This document shows, piece after piece, positions 25,765-33,807 of a stretch of 64,000 bases of DNA. How positions within the stretch are numbered: position 1 is the stretch's first letter; each line of letters starts with the position of its first letter. Position numbers and translations under genes: made by a program. Location: positions 62,001 through 126,000 of the forward strand of contig CAZSBG010000002.1 in assembly GCA_964605145.1 (NCBI GenBank). The letters are read 5' to 3'. This DNA is from CAZSBG01 sp964605145. Its GTDB lineage: Bacteria; Zhuqueibacterota; Zhuqueibacteria; Thermofontimicrobiales; Thermofontimicrobiaceae. Below the pieces are notes generated by a model. The model was not told the origin of the DNA. It saw only the letters and a program-made list of their open reading frames with translations, and searched no databases.

Positions 25765-27222
25765 GTGAAAGAAAGAAAAGTTTTTATCATAGATGATGAT
25801 GCACATACCCAGGAGTTGCTAAAGAATGTGTTCGAGAGCGAAAACTATTTTGTGGTGGTCGATGAAGGAAATAGCGATGTTTGTAAGCGAATAAAAAATG
25901 CTGAGCCGGACATCATTTTGCTGGATTTGCTCATGCCGGAAAATAACGGCCTGGAAATATTCAAGCAGCTCAAACAAGATCCTGCGTGTGTGTCGATTCC
26001 TGTTGTAGTGTTGACTTCGCATCAAAATTTTAACAGCAAAATTGAATTGCTTAGAGAGGGTGTGCTGGATTATATATATAAGCCATTTCGAAAACAGGAA
26101 TTACTGTATCGCGTGAAAAACTATATTGAATTCTGTTCTCCGGGCAGCAAGCAATTGATGGATGAAAAAGTAATATTCAATCAATTACAGGAAATATCTA
26201 TTTTTCGAAAGACAGATTGGATCGAGCCAAAAGTGAGTAAGGCAAGCATCAGCGGCTATGTTTACCCTGATGTGCAAGTCGTTGCGCATCAGTCGGTTCC
26301 GGGAAGAGAGCGTGAACTGCTGGAAAAATGGGCTTCGGAAGAAATTATGAAGAGAAAGCTTGTGGACGTGGTGGATGTTTGCCCGGTATGTTTTCATTAC
26401 ACCATTTCCTTTCGAGATGTTTGTCCTAAATGCCAGTCAGTGAATTTTGAAAAACAGGAAAAAAAATCAACACAGGATAAGGAAAAAAAGGAATATTCAT
26501 GTAGCGAATGTGGAGCATGTTTTGAAATACCATCCGTCTCGTGTCATTGTCTGAATTGCGATGAAAAATTCGATTATAAAAAAATAATTCCTCAGCGAAT
26601 CTATGCCTATCAATTTCTAAGCGAGTCCTCAGCTTCAGAAGAAACAAAAGGAATTGAAATTCACCCATTGAATATTGAAGAAGTAACTCAACCTAAAATT
26701 ATCCAGCAGGTTGAAAATAAAAGTGCCGAAGGAAATGGGTGGTTGATTTTGGACTGTATACCAAAGGCATTTGAGCAATCAAAAGTGAATTATATTGACT
26801 ACGATCAATTGAAAATGAAATTGTCCCGCTTGATTGAAAATGCTGCTCCGGATGGGACCAATATTACCGTCATGTCTCTCGGGATACAGCATTTTGAAAA
26901 TTACTATCGGAGATACAACGCAGAAATAATGGTCCGTTTGTTCAAAAATATTATCACGGTAATTCATAAACATGTCAGGAATTTTGATGTGCTCAGTTAC
27001 AGCGCAGATCAGAAAAATATTTTGTTGATGCTGCCGAACACTCATCTGACGCTGGCGAAAATTATAGCAGATAGAATTCAAAACCGATTGAATAGAATTC
27101 AAACCACGTTTCAACTGGAAATACAGCTTGCAAGTTTTCCACAGGATGGAAAGAATGCCGACGAAATACTCACCATGATGGAAATGGGGATTGAAAAAAT
27201 TAATTCTGATATCTCATTTTGA
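25765..27222 (+). CDS. Response regulator with TackOD1-like zinc domain and degenerate GGDEF domain
   Basis: 485 residues from GTG 25765, with AGGGGAAA upstream. Residues 1-125 are a receiver domain with phospho-acceptor Asp54 (LLDLLMPE). Residues about 195-290 hold four Cys pairs: C206/C209, C220/C223, C246/C249 and C262/C265, a two-zinc ribbon arrangement that resembles the TackOD1 output domain first named from thaumarchaea. Residues about 335-485 keep the shape of a GGDEF domain (LIENAAPDGTNITVMSLGIQ, IADRIQNRL, ASFPQDGKNADEI), but the active-site motif is replaced by SADQK, so it cannot make c-di-GMP by the known mechanism. It is the partner of the upstream kinase and the last gene of the pilus-like operon. 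Confidence 0.8.
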   Translation: MKERKVFIIDDDAHTQELLKNVFESENYFVVVDEGNSDVCKRIKNAEPDIILLDLLMPENNGLEIFKQLKQDPACVSIPVVVLTSHQNFNSKIELLREGVLDYIYKPFRKQELLYRVKNYIEFCSPGSKQLMDEKVIFNQLQEISIFRKTDWIEPKVSKASISGYVYPDVQVVAHQSVPGRERELLEKWASEEIMKRKLVDVVDVCPVCFHYTISFRDVCPKCQSVNFEKQEKKSTQDKEKKEYSCSECGACFEIPSVSCHCLNCDEKFDYKKIIPQRIYAYQFLSESSASEETKGIEIHPLNIEEVTQPKIIQQVENKSAEGNGWLILDCIPKAFEQSKVNYIDYDQLKMKLSRLIENAAPDGTNITVMSLGIQHFENYYRRYNAEIMVRLFKNIITVIHKHVRNFDVLSYSADQKNILLMLPNTHLTLAKIIADRIQNRLNRIQTTFQLEIQLASFPQDGKNADEILTMMEMGIEKINSDISF

Positions 27223-27534
27223 AATCATGAGGCGATTCCATTTCTGATTAAATTTCACTCTCGGGGATTCAGTAACGTGCTTTTCTCTGCACTTCTTCTA
27301 TGATGACATCCATACCTGAATATTTCCACCAAATATGAACTACATTTCACTTTGATTTGTATAATTAATTTTGTACATTAATTTTAATTTGTCATTTTTA
27401 AACTTTGGGTAAACCAAAGGCCTAAACAGCTTTTTTTCTGAATCGAAAAAGTAGAAATAAAAAGCAATCTCATTAACGGATAGAATTAGCCCGACTATCC
27501 CGCCAATAGCATTTAAAAGTAAACCTCTCTCATT
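27223..27534. other. 312-base gene-free stretch
   Basis: No clear promoter or terminator found. On the minus strand, part of it (about 27531 to 27340) translates as a hydrophobic then basic peptide containing LLLNAIGGIVGLILSVNEIA. It has no credible start and its reading frame runs on into the DUF2520 gene on the other strand. It may be a remnant of a small membrane protein gene or simply chance. Confidence 0.3.
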
Positions 27535-28437
27535 ATGGTACGTTCGATTGACCGTATTGCGATAATTGGTGCCGGTCGTTTGGGTACGGCGCTCATAAAA
27601 GCCTTGGCCGAACTTTCGCAATTTCGCATTTCTGCTATTATTGATAATAATAGAATACATGCAGAAAAATTCTCCAGGATATTGCATGAAACTGTTTTGT
27701 CCGATCAGTTGATCGATCTTGAGCCAGTGGATACAATTTTCATTGCAGTGCCGGATGATGCAATACAGTCGGTCGCGGATGAATTAACACAAATTGCAAA
27801 GAAAACCAAAATAGCGAATTTCGTCTTTCATATGTCAGGATCATTGCCCAGTGATGTGCTTGATAATTTAAAGCGCTATCAAATCGAGATAGGCAGCATG
27901 CACCCGGTGCAATCATTTTCCGGTCTGGAAGATGATGAGAACAGGTTGAAAAATATATATTTTGGCTTGGAAGGAACGGAGAATGCGATAGATAGAATGG
28001 CTCAATTTGTGAAAATCCTGTGTTCTCATTACATCCTGATTCCCTGTGAATCCAAACCATTGTATCATTTGGCTTGCACGATTGCCTCAAATTACATCGT
28101 TGCACTGGTCAAACCTGTCATCGAAATTTTTGAGAAAATGGGTTACCCTGAAACAGAGAGCAAAAAAATATTTTTTCCGCTTGTATACAATTCACTTGAA
28201 AATATAATGGAAAGGAGTGTAAATGAAGCATTAACAGGGCCGATAGCAAGAGGGGATGAAGGAACAATTGAGAAGCATATTCAAATACTGAGAAAATTTC
28301 TTCCTACCTATGAAGATTTCTATAGGGAATTGGGAAAAATAGCACTCGATTTTGAATCGGTCCGCAGTACGCTGTCGGCAGAAACAACCAGGAAAATACG
28401 ACAACTTTTGAATGACAAGGATGAAAACGATGATTGA
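27535..28437 (+). CDS. Rossmann-fold protein of the DUF2520 family
   Basis: 300 residues. The N-terminal nucleotide-binding motif IAIIGAGRLGTALIKAL and the strand IFIAVPDDAI are typical of NADP-binding dehydrogenases of the ketopantoate reductase/F420-reductase group. The C-terminal helical half (from about residue 130, GSMHPVQSFSGLED, then NYIVALVKP and ALTGPIARGDEGTIEKH) is the DUF2520 domain. Substrate and pathway are not established for this family. The gene overlaps the following PHP phosphatase by 8 bases, so the two are probably co-translated. Confidence 0.82.
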   Translation: MVRSIDRIAIIGAGRLGTALIKALAELSQFRISAIIDNNRIHAEKFSRILHETVLSDQLIDLEPVDTIFIAVPDDAIQSVADELTQIAKKTKIANFVFHMSGSLPSDVLDNLKRYQIEIGSMHPVQSFSGLEDDENRLKNIYFGLEGTENAIDRMAQFVKILCSHYILIPCESKPLYHLACTIASNYIVALVKPVIEIFEKMGYPETESKKIFFPLVYNSLENIMERSVNEALTGPIARGDEGTIEKHIQILRKFLPTYEDFYRELGKIALDFESVRSTLSAETTRKIRQLLNDKDENDD

Positions 28438-29242
28438 AAAATTAGCTGACTACCACATTCATACGTCGTTATGCAACCATGCATCAGGAACAATGCGACA
28501 GTATGTAGAAGCCGCTATTCAGGCAGGCTTGAAAGAAATGGGTTTCTCGGATCATAATCCATTTGTGGATAATTACGTGAGTGATTACCGCATGCGTCCA
28601 CGCGATTTTGAGATTTATATGGATACAATAGACGATTTGAAAACATCTTACCCTGAAATAGTTATTAAAAAAGGGATTGAACTGGATTTCATTCCGGGAG
28701 CCGTGAATTATATTTCGAATTTTGCTGAAAAGTATCAATTCGATTATATCATTGGAAGTGTTCATTATCTGGAAATGAACGGAACCAGAAATGTCACCTA
28801 TCTGAATGATATTGAAGATAAAGACAAGGCGCGTATGTTTAAAATATATTTTGAGACTGTTTCCAAAGCAGCCAATACAGGTATTTTTGATATTATCGCA
28901 CATTTCGATTTGCCAAGAAGGTTTTGGGGCGATCTGCCTGAGGAATCTTATCAACACGCAGAAAAAGCTTTGGAGACAATTAAAGCGAATGATGTATGCA
29001 TTGAAATTAATACATCGGGATTCAGAACCAAATCTGTTGAAGAGCCGTTTCCCGGAAATCATATTTTAGAAATGGTGAAGGCCCTGGACATCCCTGTAAC
29101 ACTGGGGTCTGATTCTCATACCCCGGACGATGTTGCAAGCTATTTTTATGAAGCAGTGGATCTGCTGCAAAGTATGGGGTATAAATCTGTCAATAAATTT
29201 TCAAACCATATAAGAAACGCAATTTCGCTGAACGGAACCTGA
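28430..29242 (+). CDS. PHP-family histidinol-phosphatase (HisJ-like)
   Basis: 270 residues from ATG 28430, with AAGGATG just upstream; an in-frame ATG at 28412 would extend it by six residues. Metal ligands of the PHP fold are visible: DYHIHTSLC near the start, GFSDHNPF, GIELDF, IIGSVHY, IAHFDL and GSDSH near the end. Members hydrolyse histidinol phosphate in histidine biosynthesis, or related phosphoesters. No other his genes are near, so the exact substrate is open. It follows the DUF2520 gene with an 8-base overlap. Confidence 0.82.
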   Translation: MIEKLADYHIHTSLCNHASGTMRQYVEAAIQAGLKEMGFSDHNPFVDNYVSDYRMRPRDFEIYMDTIDDLKTSYPEIVIKKGIELDFIPGAVNYISNFAEKYQFDYIIGSVHYLEMNGTRNVTYLNDIEDKDKARMFKIYFETVSKAANTGIFDIIAHFDLPRRFWGDLPEESYQHAEKALETIKANDVCIEINTSGFRTKSVEEPFPGNHILEMVKALDIPVTLGSDSHTPDDVASYFYEAVDLLQSMGYKSVNKFSNHIRNAISLNGT

Positions 29243-29260
29243 TAGAATACCGGAGGGAGT

Positions 29261-31120
29261 ATGTTATTACGAAAGGCGGTGCTCTTTATTCTGGCGCTAA
29301 GTCTTTTATTTAATTGCGGAAAGAAAAAATCTGAAATTGTAGACTGGAGTCCGGCGCAATCCAAAGCCGGCGAGCCAGTGACCATTACTTTCAGATCTGA
29401 AAAATCGGAACATTTCAGGGCATCATCCGATTCGGTTTTCATTATCTACCAACTGCAAAATGCCAATAATTCGGAAGTGCAGCGAATTTCAATGCAAGGT
29501 CGGAATGGTATCTGGCAGACCGAAATTATGACTGAACCAGAATATTTGCTGTTAAACTTTAAGTTCGAAAACAATCAGGGGCTTGTTGAAGATAATGCGA
29601 AAAAAAGATGGACGATTTTTCTTCGAGATGAAAACAGTGCCATTCGGAAAGATAGTCATTATCTGGTTGGCGAATATCTTAGTCAAATAGATCCGTCTCA
29701 ATATCCCTTCAGCCGGATGAAAGCCATTGATGAATTCGAGAAAGAACTTGAATTATACCCTGGAAATTATAAAACATGGTTCGACTTGTGGTATTCACAG
29801 ATTTCGACTTCGAATGAAAAGCGTGCAGCGCTGGATCGAGTTCGTCAACAATTCGATAGCCTTAAAACAATCTCACAGCCCGGACCTGAATTCTATCATT
29901 TAGCTTTTCGCACCAATTCGATACTTCTCAGGAACAGAAGTGAAGCTGAGAAATATGCGAATATGATCATCGGGGATTACAAAGATTACAGCGAAGCAGA
30001 ATCTATCGAATTATCCTTAATCTATCTGAACCATAGCAATGATACGGCCAGGCTTGTTACTGAGTTGAAAAAAATTGCAAATCGCGCAACAGATGAAAAA
30101 ATGCTCCGCAATCTTAATTATCAATTGGGAAGTCTTTTTCGACAGCAACGCGATGTTGAAAATTCGATGAAACATTTTCAGAAAGTCATTGATATTGATA
30201 AAGATGATATAGCGGTTCGACTGTCGCTTGCCAGATTATATCTTGAACAGAAAGAATATGATGCCGCATGGAAAATGGTTGATGAGGCCGAGGCAAATTG
30301 CACTGTTGAAACATTTATTCAGTCCAATCCGTGGGAAAGCCCTGCACAAAGAGAATCATGGCTTAATTTGAATCGCTGTCAGGTTTATTCAACACGGGCT
30401 GCAATGTATTTCGAACAAGAGGAATTTGCAAAATCGATTGGGAGCAGAAAATATGTGTTGAACCTGGGAACGCCTTTTCCTGCATTTGAGTGGACCAAAA
30501 TTGGCGATACCTATGTTGAAATGAATGAACTGGACAATGCACAGGTCGCTTATCTGAAAGCTGTGAGCATCAATGAAACACAGGAAGAAGCGAAAAATTC
30601 ACTGAAGAACATCTTTCGACAAAGAAATGGAACAACTGCAGATTTCAATCGTTGGCTGGATGAGGAGGTCGAAAAAACAATCAAGGCAGCGGCAAAACAG
30701 GCGCCTGACTTTGAATTGCAGGATATTGACAACAACTTCGCCCGGTTAAACGAACAACGTGGAAAGGTCGTTGTGGTCACATTCTGGGATAGCTGGAGTC
30801 GGGAATTTCAGCAGGAATTGCCGCACCTCAATTCTTTGGTGGAAATTTATAAAGATCAGCAACGCGTTGTTTTCTGGGCAGTCACTGCGGAAGCGCCGGT
30901 GTCTGTCACAAAATTTATTGCAAAGAATCCGTTCAAATCTCGGGTGTTTCATTCCGGATATGATGTGAAAAAAATGTACGATATTATCGGTGTTCCCACG
31001 CATGTGGTTATTGATAGACAGGGGAAAATTCGGTTCACCCATATTGGTTATTCCGGCAATTTGATAGAGAAGTTGCAGCGAGAAATTCAGTCATTGCTGG
31101 ATGAACCAAAAAATCTGTAA
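29261..31120 (+). CDS. TPR lipoprotein with thioredoxin-like domain lacking the redox cysteines
   Basis: 619 residues. A lipoprotein signal ends at LLFNC. An Ig-like beta region (about residues 30-125) is followed by several TPRs (about 140-450) and a C-terminal TlpA/redoxin-type thioredoxin fold (about 480-615) with APDFELQDIDNNFARLNEQR and VVVVTFWDSWSREFQQELP, then the cis-Pro loop GVPTHVVIDRQG. At the place where TlpA proteins have WCxxC this one reads WSREF, so no disulphide chemistry is possible there. It probably serves as a binding or scaffold protein in the periplasm. GGAGGGAG precedes the ATG. Confidence 0.82.
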   Translation: MLLRKAVLFILALSLLFNCGKKKSEIVDWSPAQSKAGEPVTITFRSEKSEHFRASSDSVFIIYQLQNANNSEVQRISMQGRNGIWQTEIMTEPEYLLLNFKFENNQGLVEDNAKKRWTIFLRDENSAIRKDSHYLVGEYLSQIDPSQYPFSRMKAIDEFEKELELYPGNYKTWFDLWYSQISTSNEKRAALDRVRQQFDSLKTISQPGPEFYHLAFRTNSILLRNRSEAEKYANMIIGDYKDYSEAESIELSLIYLNHSNDTARLVTELKKIANRATDEKMLRNLNYQLGSLFRQQRDVENSMKHFQKVIDIDKDDIAVRLSLARLYLEQKEYDAAWKMVDEAEANCTVETFIQSNPWESPAQRESWLNLNRCQVYSTRAAMYFEQEEFAKSIGSRKYVLNLGTPFPAFEWTKIGDTYVEMNELDNAQVAYLKAVSINETQEEAKNSLKNIFRQRNGTTADFNRWLDEEVEKTIKAAAKQAPDFELQDIDNNFARLNEQRGKVVVVTFWDSWSREFQQELPHLNSLVEIYKDQQRVVFWAVTAEAPVSVTKFIAKNPFKSRVFHSGYDVKKMYDIIGVPTHVVIDRQGKIRFTHIGYSGNLIEKLQREIQSLLDEPKNL

Positions 31121-31177
31121 TTCCCATGAATTAACAAAAAATAATCAGTTAATTAATGTTTTTCTTGATTTGCAAAA

Positions 31178-32428
31178 ATGAATTTTGAAATAAAGAACCG
31201 TGGGTTCTACGAAAACCTTGAGCAGAAGAATCTGTCTCCTTACGCCACCAAAAGCCGTGGCGCTCACGGGACGAGAATTCATCACGAGTCAGAGCACACG
31301 TATCGCACTGCTTTTCAGCGTGATCGGGATCGCATTATTCACTCCCGTGCTTTTCGGAGATTGAAACATAAACAGCAGGTATTTCTGATAAGCGATGGTG
31401 ACCACTACCGCACACGCATTACCCATACGTTGGAAGTGTCTCAGTTATCGCGGACCCTGGCCAAGGCGTTAGGTCTGAATGAAGAACTGGTGGAGGCCAT
31501 TGCTCTGGGGCACGATTTGGGGCACACCCCGTTCGGCCATATTGGCGAGGTGGTGCTTAACGATATTCTTTCCGGCAAAGACAATCTGGATGGATTGCTG
31601 CAAAATGAAAATATCGGGGGATTCAAGCACAATTATCAAAGCTTGCGCGTTGTCGACCGCATTGAAAAAAAGTATCATTTCGATGGCCTCAATTTAACGT
31701 CGTCCGTCCGTGAAGGCATTCTGAAACATACGCGACTGTTGAGAGATTTCTATTCATATCCCGACTTTGAACCGAAGGGCTTGAATTTTGAAACAGATGT
31801 CGCTTCCACGCTCGAAGGACAGGTTGTAGCAATTTGCGATGAAATTGCCCAGCGAACGCACGACCTGGAGGATGGAATCATTGCCAAACTGGTAAATTTA
31901 GATCAGGTTCGTCAGGTGGAAATTATTCACCATGTTGAAAAAAAACTGGCTGATAAGGGAATCCCGCGCGATGATAGCTTCGGGTATAAAAACCGCCTGA
32001 TTAATGCGTTGATCAACGAATTGGTTGATGATGTCGTTTCAACTACCTTGATTAATTTGAATAGATTTTATCAGCAAAAAAACAGACTTGAATTTTTTGA
32101 TGAAGAGATAGTCAGGTTCAGTGAAAACATTGATCCGCTTCAATTGGAGCTCGATCGTTTCATAAGCAGGGAAATTATTTTCAAACGAAATCAGGATGAT
32201 ATCAATCGTTCGAATAAAAAAATCGTGCGGGATCTGTTCATTCATTTCATGAAAAATCCGGAGCGAATTCCCAGGTATATGGCGAAACGATTTAAAACCG
32301 ATCATCAAGGTGAAGTCAGTTCAAATGATATTGTTGAACGTCCTGTGAATATACGAATTATAGCGGATTACGTTGCAGGAATGACTGATCGCTACGCCAT
32401 GCTGGAATTGAACAAATTTAAAAATTAA
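31178..32428 (+). CDS. dgt: Deoxyguanosinetriphosphate triphosphohydrolase-like protein (dGTPase)
   Basis: 416 residues with the HD-domain metal ligands in order: FRRLKHKQQVF region, His83 in ITHTLEV, and the HD pair at His112-Asp113 in ALGHDLGHTPFGH. The N-terminal YRTAFQRDRDRIIHSRAF is a hallmark of the short dGTPase-like proteins, which split dNTPs into nucleoside and triphosphate. Family length (about 380-500) fits. Some homologues act in phage defence, but nothing in the neighbourhood suggests that here; the setting is housekeeping. Confidence 0.88.
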   Translation: MNFEIKNRGFYENLEQKNLSPYATKSRGAHGTRIHHESEHTYRTAFQRDRDRIIHSRAFRRLKHKQQVFLISDGDHYRTRITHTLEVSQLSRTLAKALGLNEELVEAIALGHDLGHTPFGHIGEVVLNDILSGKDNLDGLLQNENIGGFKHNYQSLRVVDRIEKKYHFDGLNLTSSVREGILKHTRLLRDFYSYPDFEPKGLNFETDVASTLEGQVVAICDEIAQRTHDLEDGIIAKLVNLDQVRQVEIIHHVEKKLADKGIPRDDSFGYKNRLINALINELVDDVVSTTLINLNRFYQQKNRLEFFDEEIVRFSENIDPLQLELDRFISREIIFKRNQDDINRSNKKIVRDLFIHFMKNPERIPRYMAKRFKTDHQGEVSSNDIVERPVNIRIIADYVAGMTDRYAMLELNKFKN

Positions 32429-32491
32429 TTGAAATTAAACGATAATAAATAAAGCAGTAACGGACTTTTATATTCACAATTCAAATATTAA

Positions 32492-33331
32492 ATGAATATT
32501 AAATTTGAAAATGTCTGCTATCACTACAACGGCAAATTGCCGAACGAGCAGCACGTTCTGAAAAATATCAACCTTGAAATATCGGGTGGTGAATTTGTTG
32601 GCATTATTGGCCCAACAGGGTCAGGCAAGACAACGCTGCTTCAGCATTTTACAGGTCTTTTGAAGCCAACTTCCGGACAAATTTTTGTTGATGGAGAAAA
32701 TATTTGGCGTAAGAATTATCCCCTGAAAGAACTTCGAAAAAAAATTGGACTTGTGTTTCAATTTCCTGAATCTCAATTGTTCGAAGAAACTGTTGGAGCA
32801 GATGTAGGTTTTGGTCCAAAATCATTGGGATTAGATGATGGTGAAATCGAACAGCGAGTTGATCAAGCGCTTGCAATGGTGGGCATGAAAAAGGAGGAAA
32901 TGAAAAATCGTTCTCCGCATCAATTGAGTGAGGGCGAAAAACGTCGGATAGCCATTGCCGGCGTTTTGACCATGGCGCCGGCAATGCTGGTCCTGGATGA
33001 ACCCACGGCATGTCTGGATCCGGCCGGGATCAAATTGATTGTAAATATTTTAAGGCAACTGCACAAAGTGGGAACCACGATTGTAATGATTACGCATAAT
33101 ATCGATGTGATATCCCAACTGGCCGAGCGAATCATCATCTTAAATGCAGGAGAAAAATATTTCGATGGCGCCGTGACAGAAATATTCTCAGGGGACAATC
33201 TTTTGTCGAATATCGATCTGGAAATTCCACGCGTTATTCGGTTGGGCCGACATCTGTTTGAGGAGCATGTGATTGACGATAAAAATATTTTTTCAATGGA
33301 TGAATTGAAGAAAAAAATTACACAATTATAA
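32492..33331 (+). CDS. ECF transporter ATPase (EcfA-like), orphan
   Basis: 279 residues. Walker A is GPTGSGKTTL, the Q loop FQFPESQLFEETVGADVGFG is diagnostic for energy-coupling factor (CbiO/EcfA2) ATPases, the signature is LSEGEKRR, and Walker B is MLVLDEPTACLDP. The C-terminal 50 residues extend beyond the ABC core as usual in this family. ECF importers need two ATPases, an EcfT membrane protein and an S component for a vitamin or metal; none of them is beside this gene, so partners must be encoded elsewhere. Confidence 0.87.
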   Translation: MNIKFENVCYHYNGKLPNEQHVLKNINLEISGGEFVGIIGPTGSGKTTLLQHFTGLLKPTSGQIFVDGENIWRKNYPLKELRKKIGLVFQFPESQLFEETVGADVGFGPKSLGLDDGEIEQRVDQALAMVGMKKEEMKNRSPHQLSEGEKRRIAIAGVLTMAPAMLVLDEPTACLDPAGIKLIVNILRQLHKVGTTIVMITHNIDVISQLAERIIILNAGEKYFDGAVTEIFSGDNLLSNIDLEIPRVIRLGRHLFEEHVIDDKNIFSMDELKKKITQL

Positions 33332-33469
33332 GAATTGACCGACGTTTATACAGACTGATTTGTTTTCGAACAAAAAGTGATCGAATTATGGTCAACGTCA
33401 TTTTTCTGTAACAAAAAAATCGATCTCAGTTCACACTGAATATTTTCAGGTCAATAAGTAGAAAATGTA

Positions 33470-33483
33470 ACTATAATTATAGT
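33470..33483. promoter_or_regulatory. Perfect 14-bp palindrome, candidate enhancer site
   Basis: ACTATAATTATAGT is a perfect inverted repeat inside a longer near-symmetrical block flanked by GAAAAT and ATTTTC. It lies about 100-120 bases upstream of the sigma-54 promoter at 33572, the usual distance for an enhancer-binding protein site. It may be bound by the activator encoded at 33808 (inference). Confidence 0.4.
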
Positions 33484-33571
33484 ATTTTCAAGGTAGTTAA
33501 GTGATAGAAATATACTAATTAAATTTCAAAACAATAAGATAACATTGTAAATATTGATTGCATGTAATAAA

Positions 33572-33587
33572 TGGCACGATTGTTGTA
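33572..33587 (+). promoter_or_regulatory. Sigma-54 (-24/-12) promoter of the activator gene
   Basis: TGGCACG (33572-33578), four bases and TTGTA (33583-33587) match the consensus TGGCACG-N4-TTGCW except for T in place of C in the -12 box. Transcription would start near 33599, giving a leader of about 210 bases before the activator gene at 33808. The rest of the 476-base gap after the ECF ATPase gene shows no gene. Confidence 0.65.
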
Positions 33588-33685
33588 TAAGATAAAACAA
33601 ATTTAACACACACTCTGTATGTTAAAGTAATTTAGCTATTGGCCGATAATTTTTATAGGGTAAGCATCTTTGGTCAAGCATCTCA

Positions 33686-33757
33686 ACAGCCCCAACGAAG
33701 TTTTGTAGTCAAGGCATCTATGGATTCGCAACCTAAACTTGGTTGGGGTTGTCTATT
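33686..33757 (+). promoter_or_regulatory. Structured leader with attenuator-like hairpin before the sigma-54 activator
   Basis: ACAGCCCCAAC (33686-33696) pairs with GTTGGGGTTGT (33742-33752) as an 11-bp stem with one G-U pair, enclosing about 45 bases, and is followed by CTATTTTT. Inside and just before it TCAAGCATCT and TCAAGGCATCT occur as a near direct repeat (about 33674 and 33709). It could be an attenuator, a protein-binding leader or the 3' end of a short RNA made from the sigma-54 promoter. No known riboswitch class recognised. Confidence 0.45.
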
Positions 33758-33807
33758 TTTAACTGGAGTCAGGAAAAGTAAAAAGTTAAAAAGGAAACGG
33801 GGCCAGC

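Noticed and set aside
27340..27687. Minus-strand 115-residue reading frame
   Set aside because: Half of it lies antisense to the DUF2520 gene and the start has no support. Only the part in the gap has a protein-like hydrophobic stretch, noted as a possible remnant.
31178..32428. dGTPase as a phage-defence gene
   Set aside because: Some dGTPases act in defence, but no other defence gene, integrase or mobility gene is near; neighbours are housekeeping and transport.
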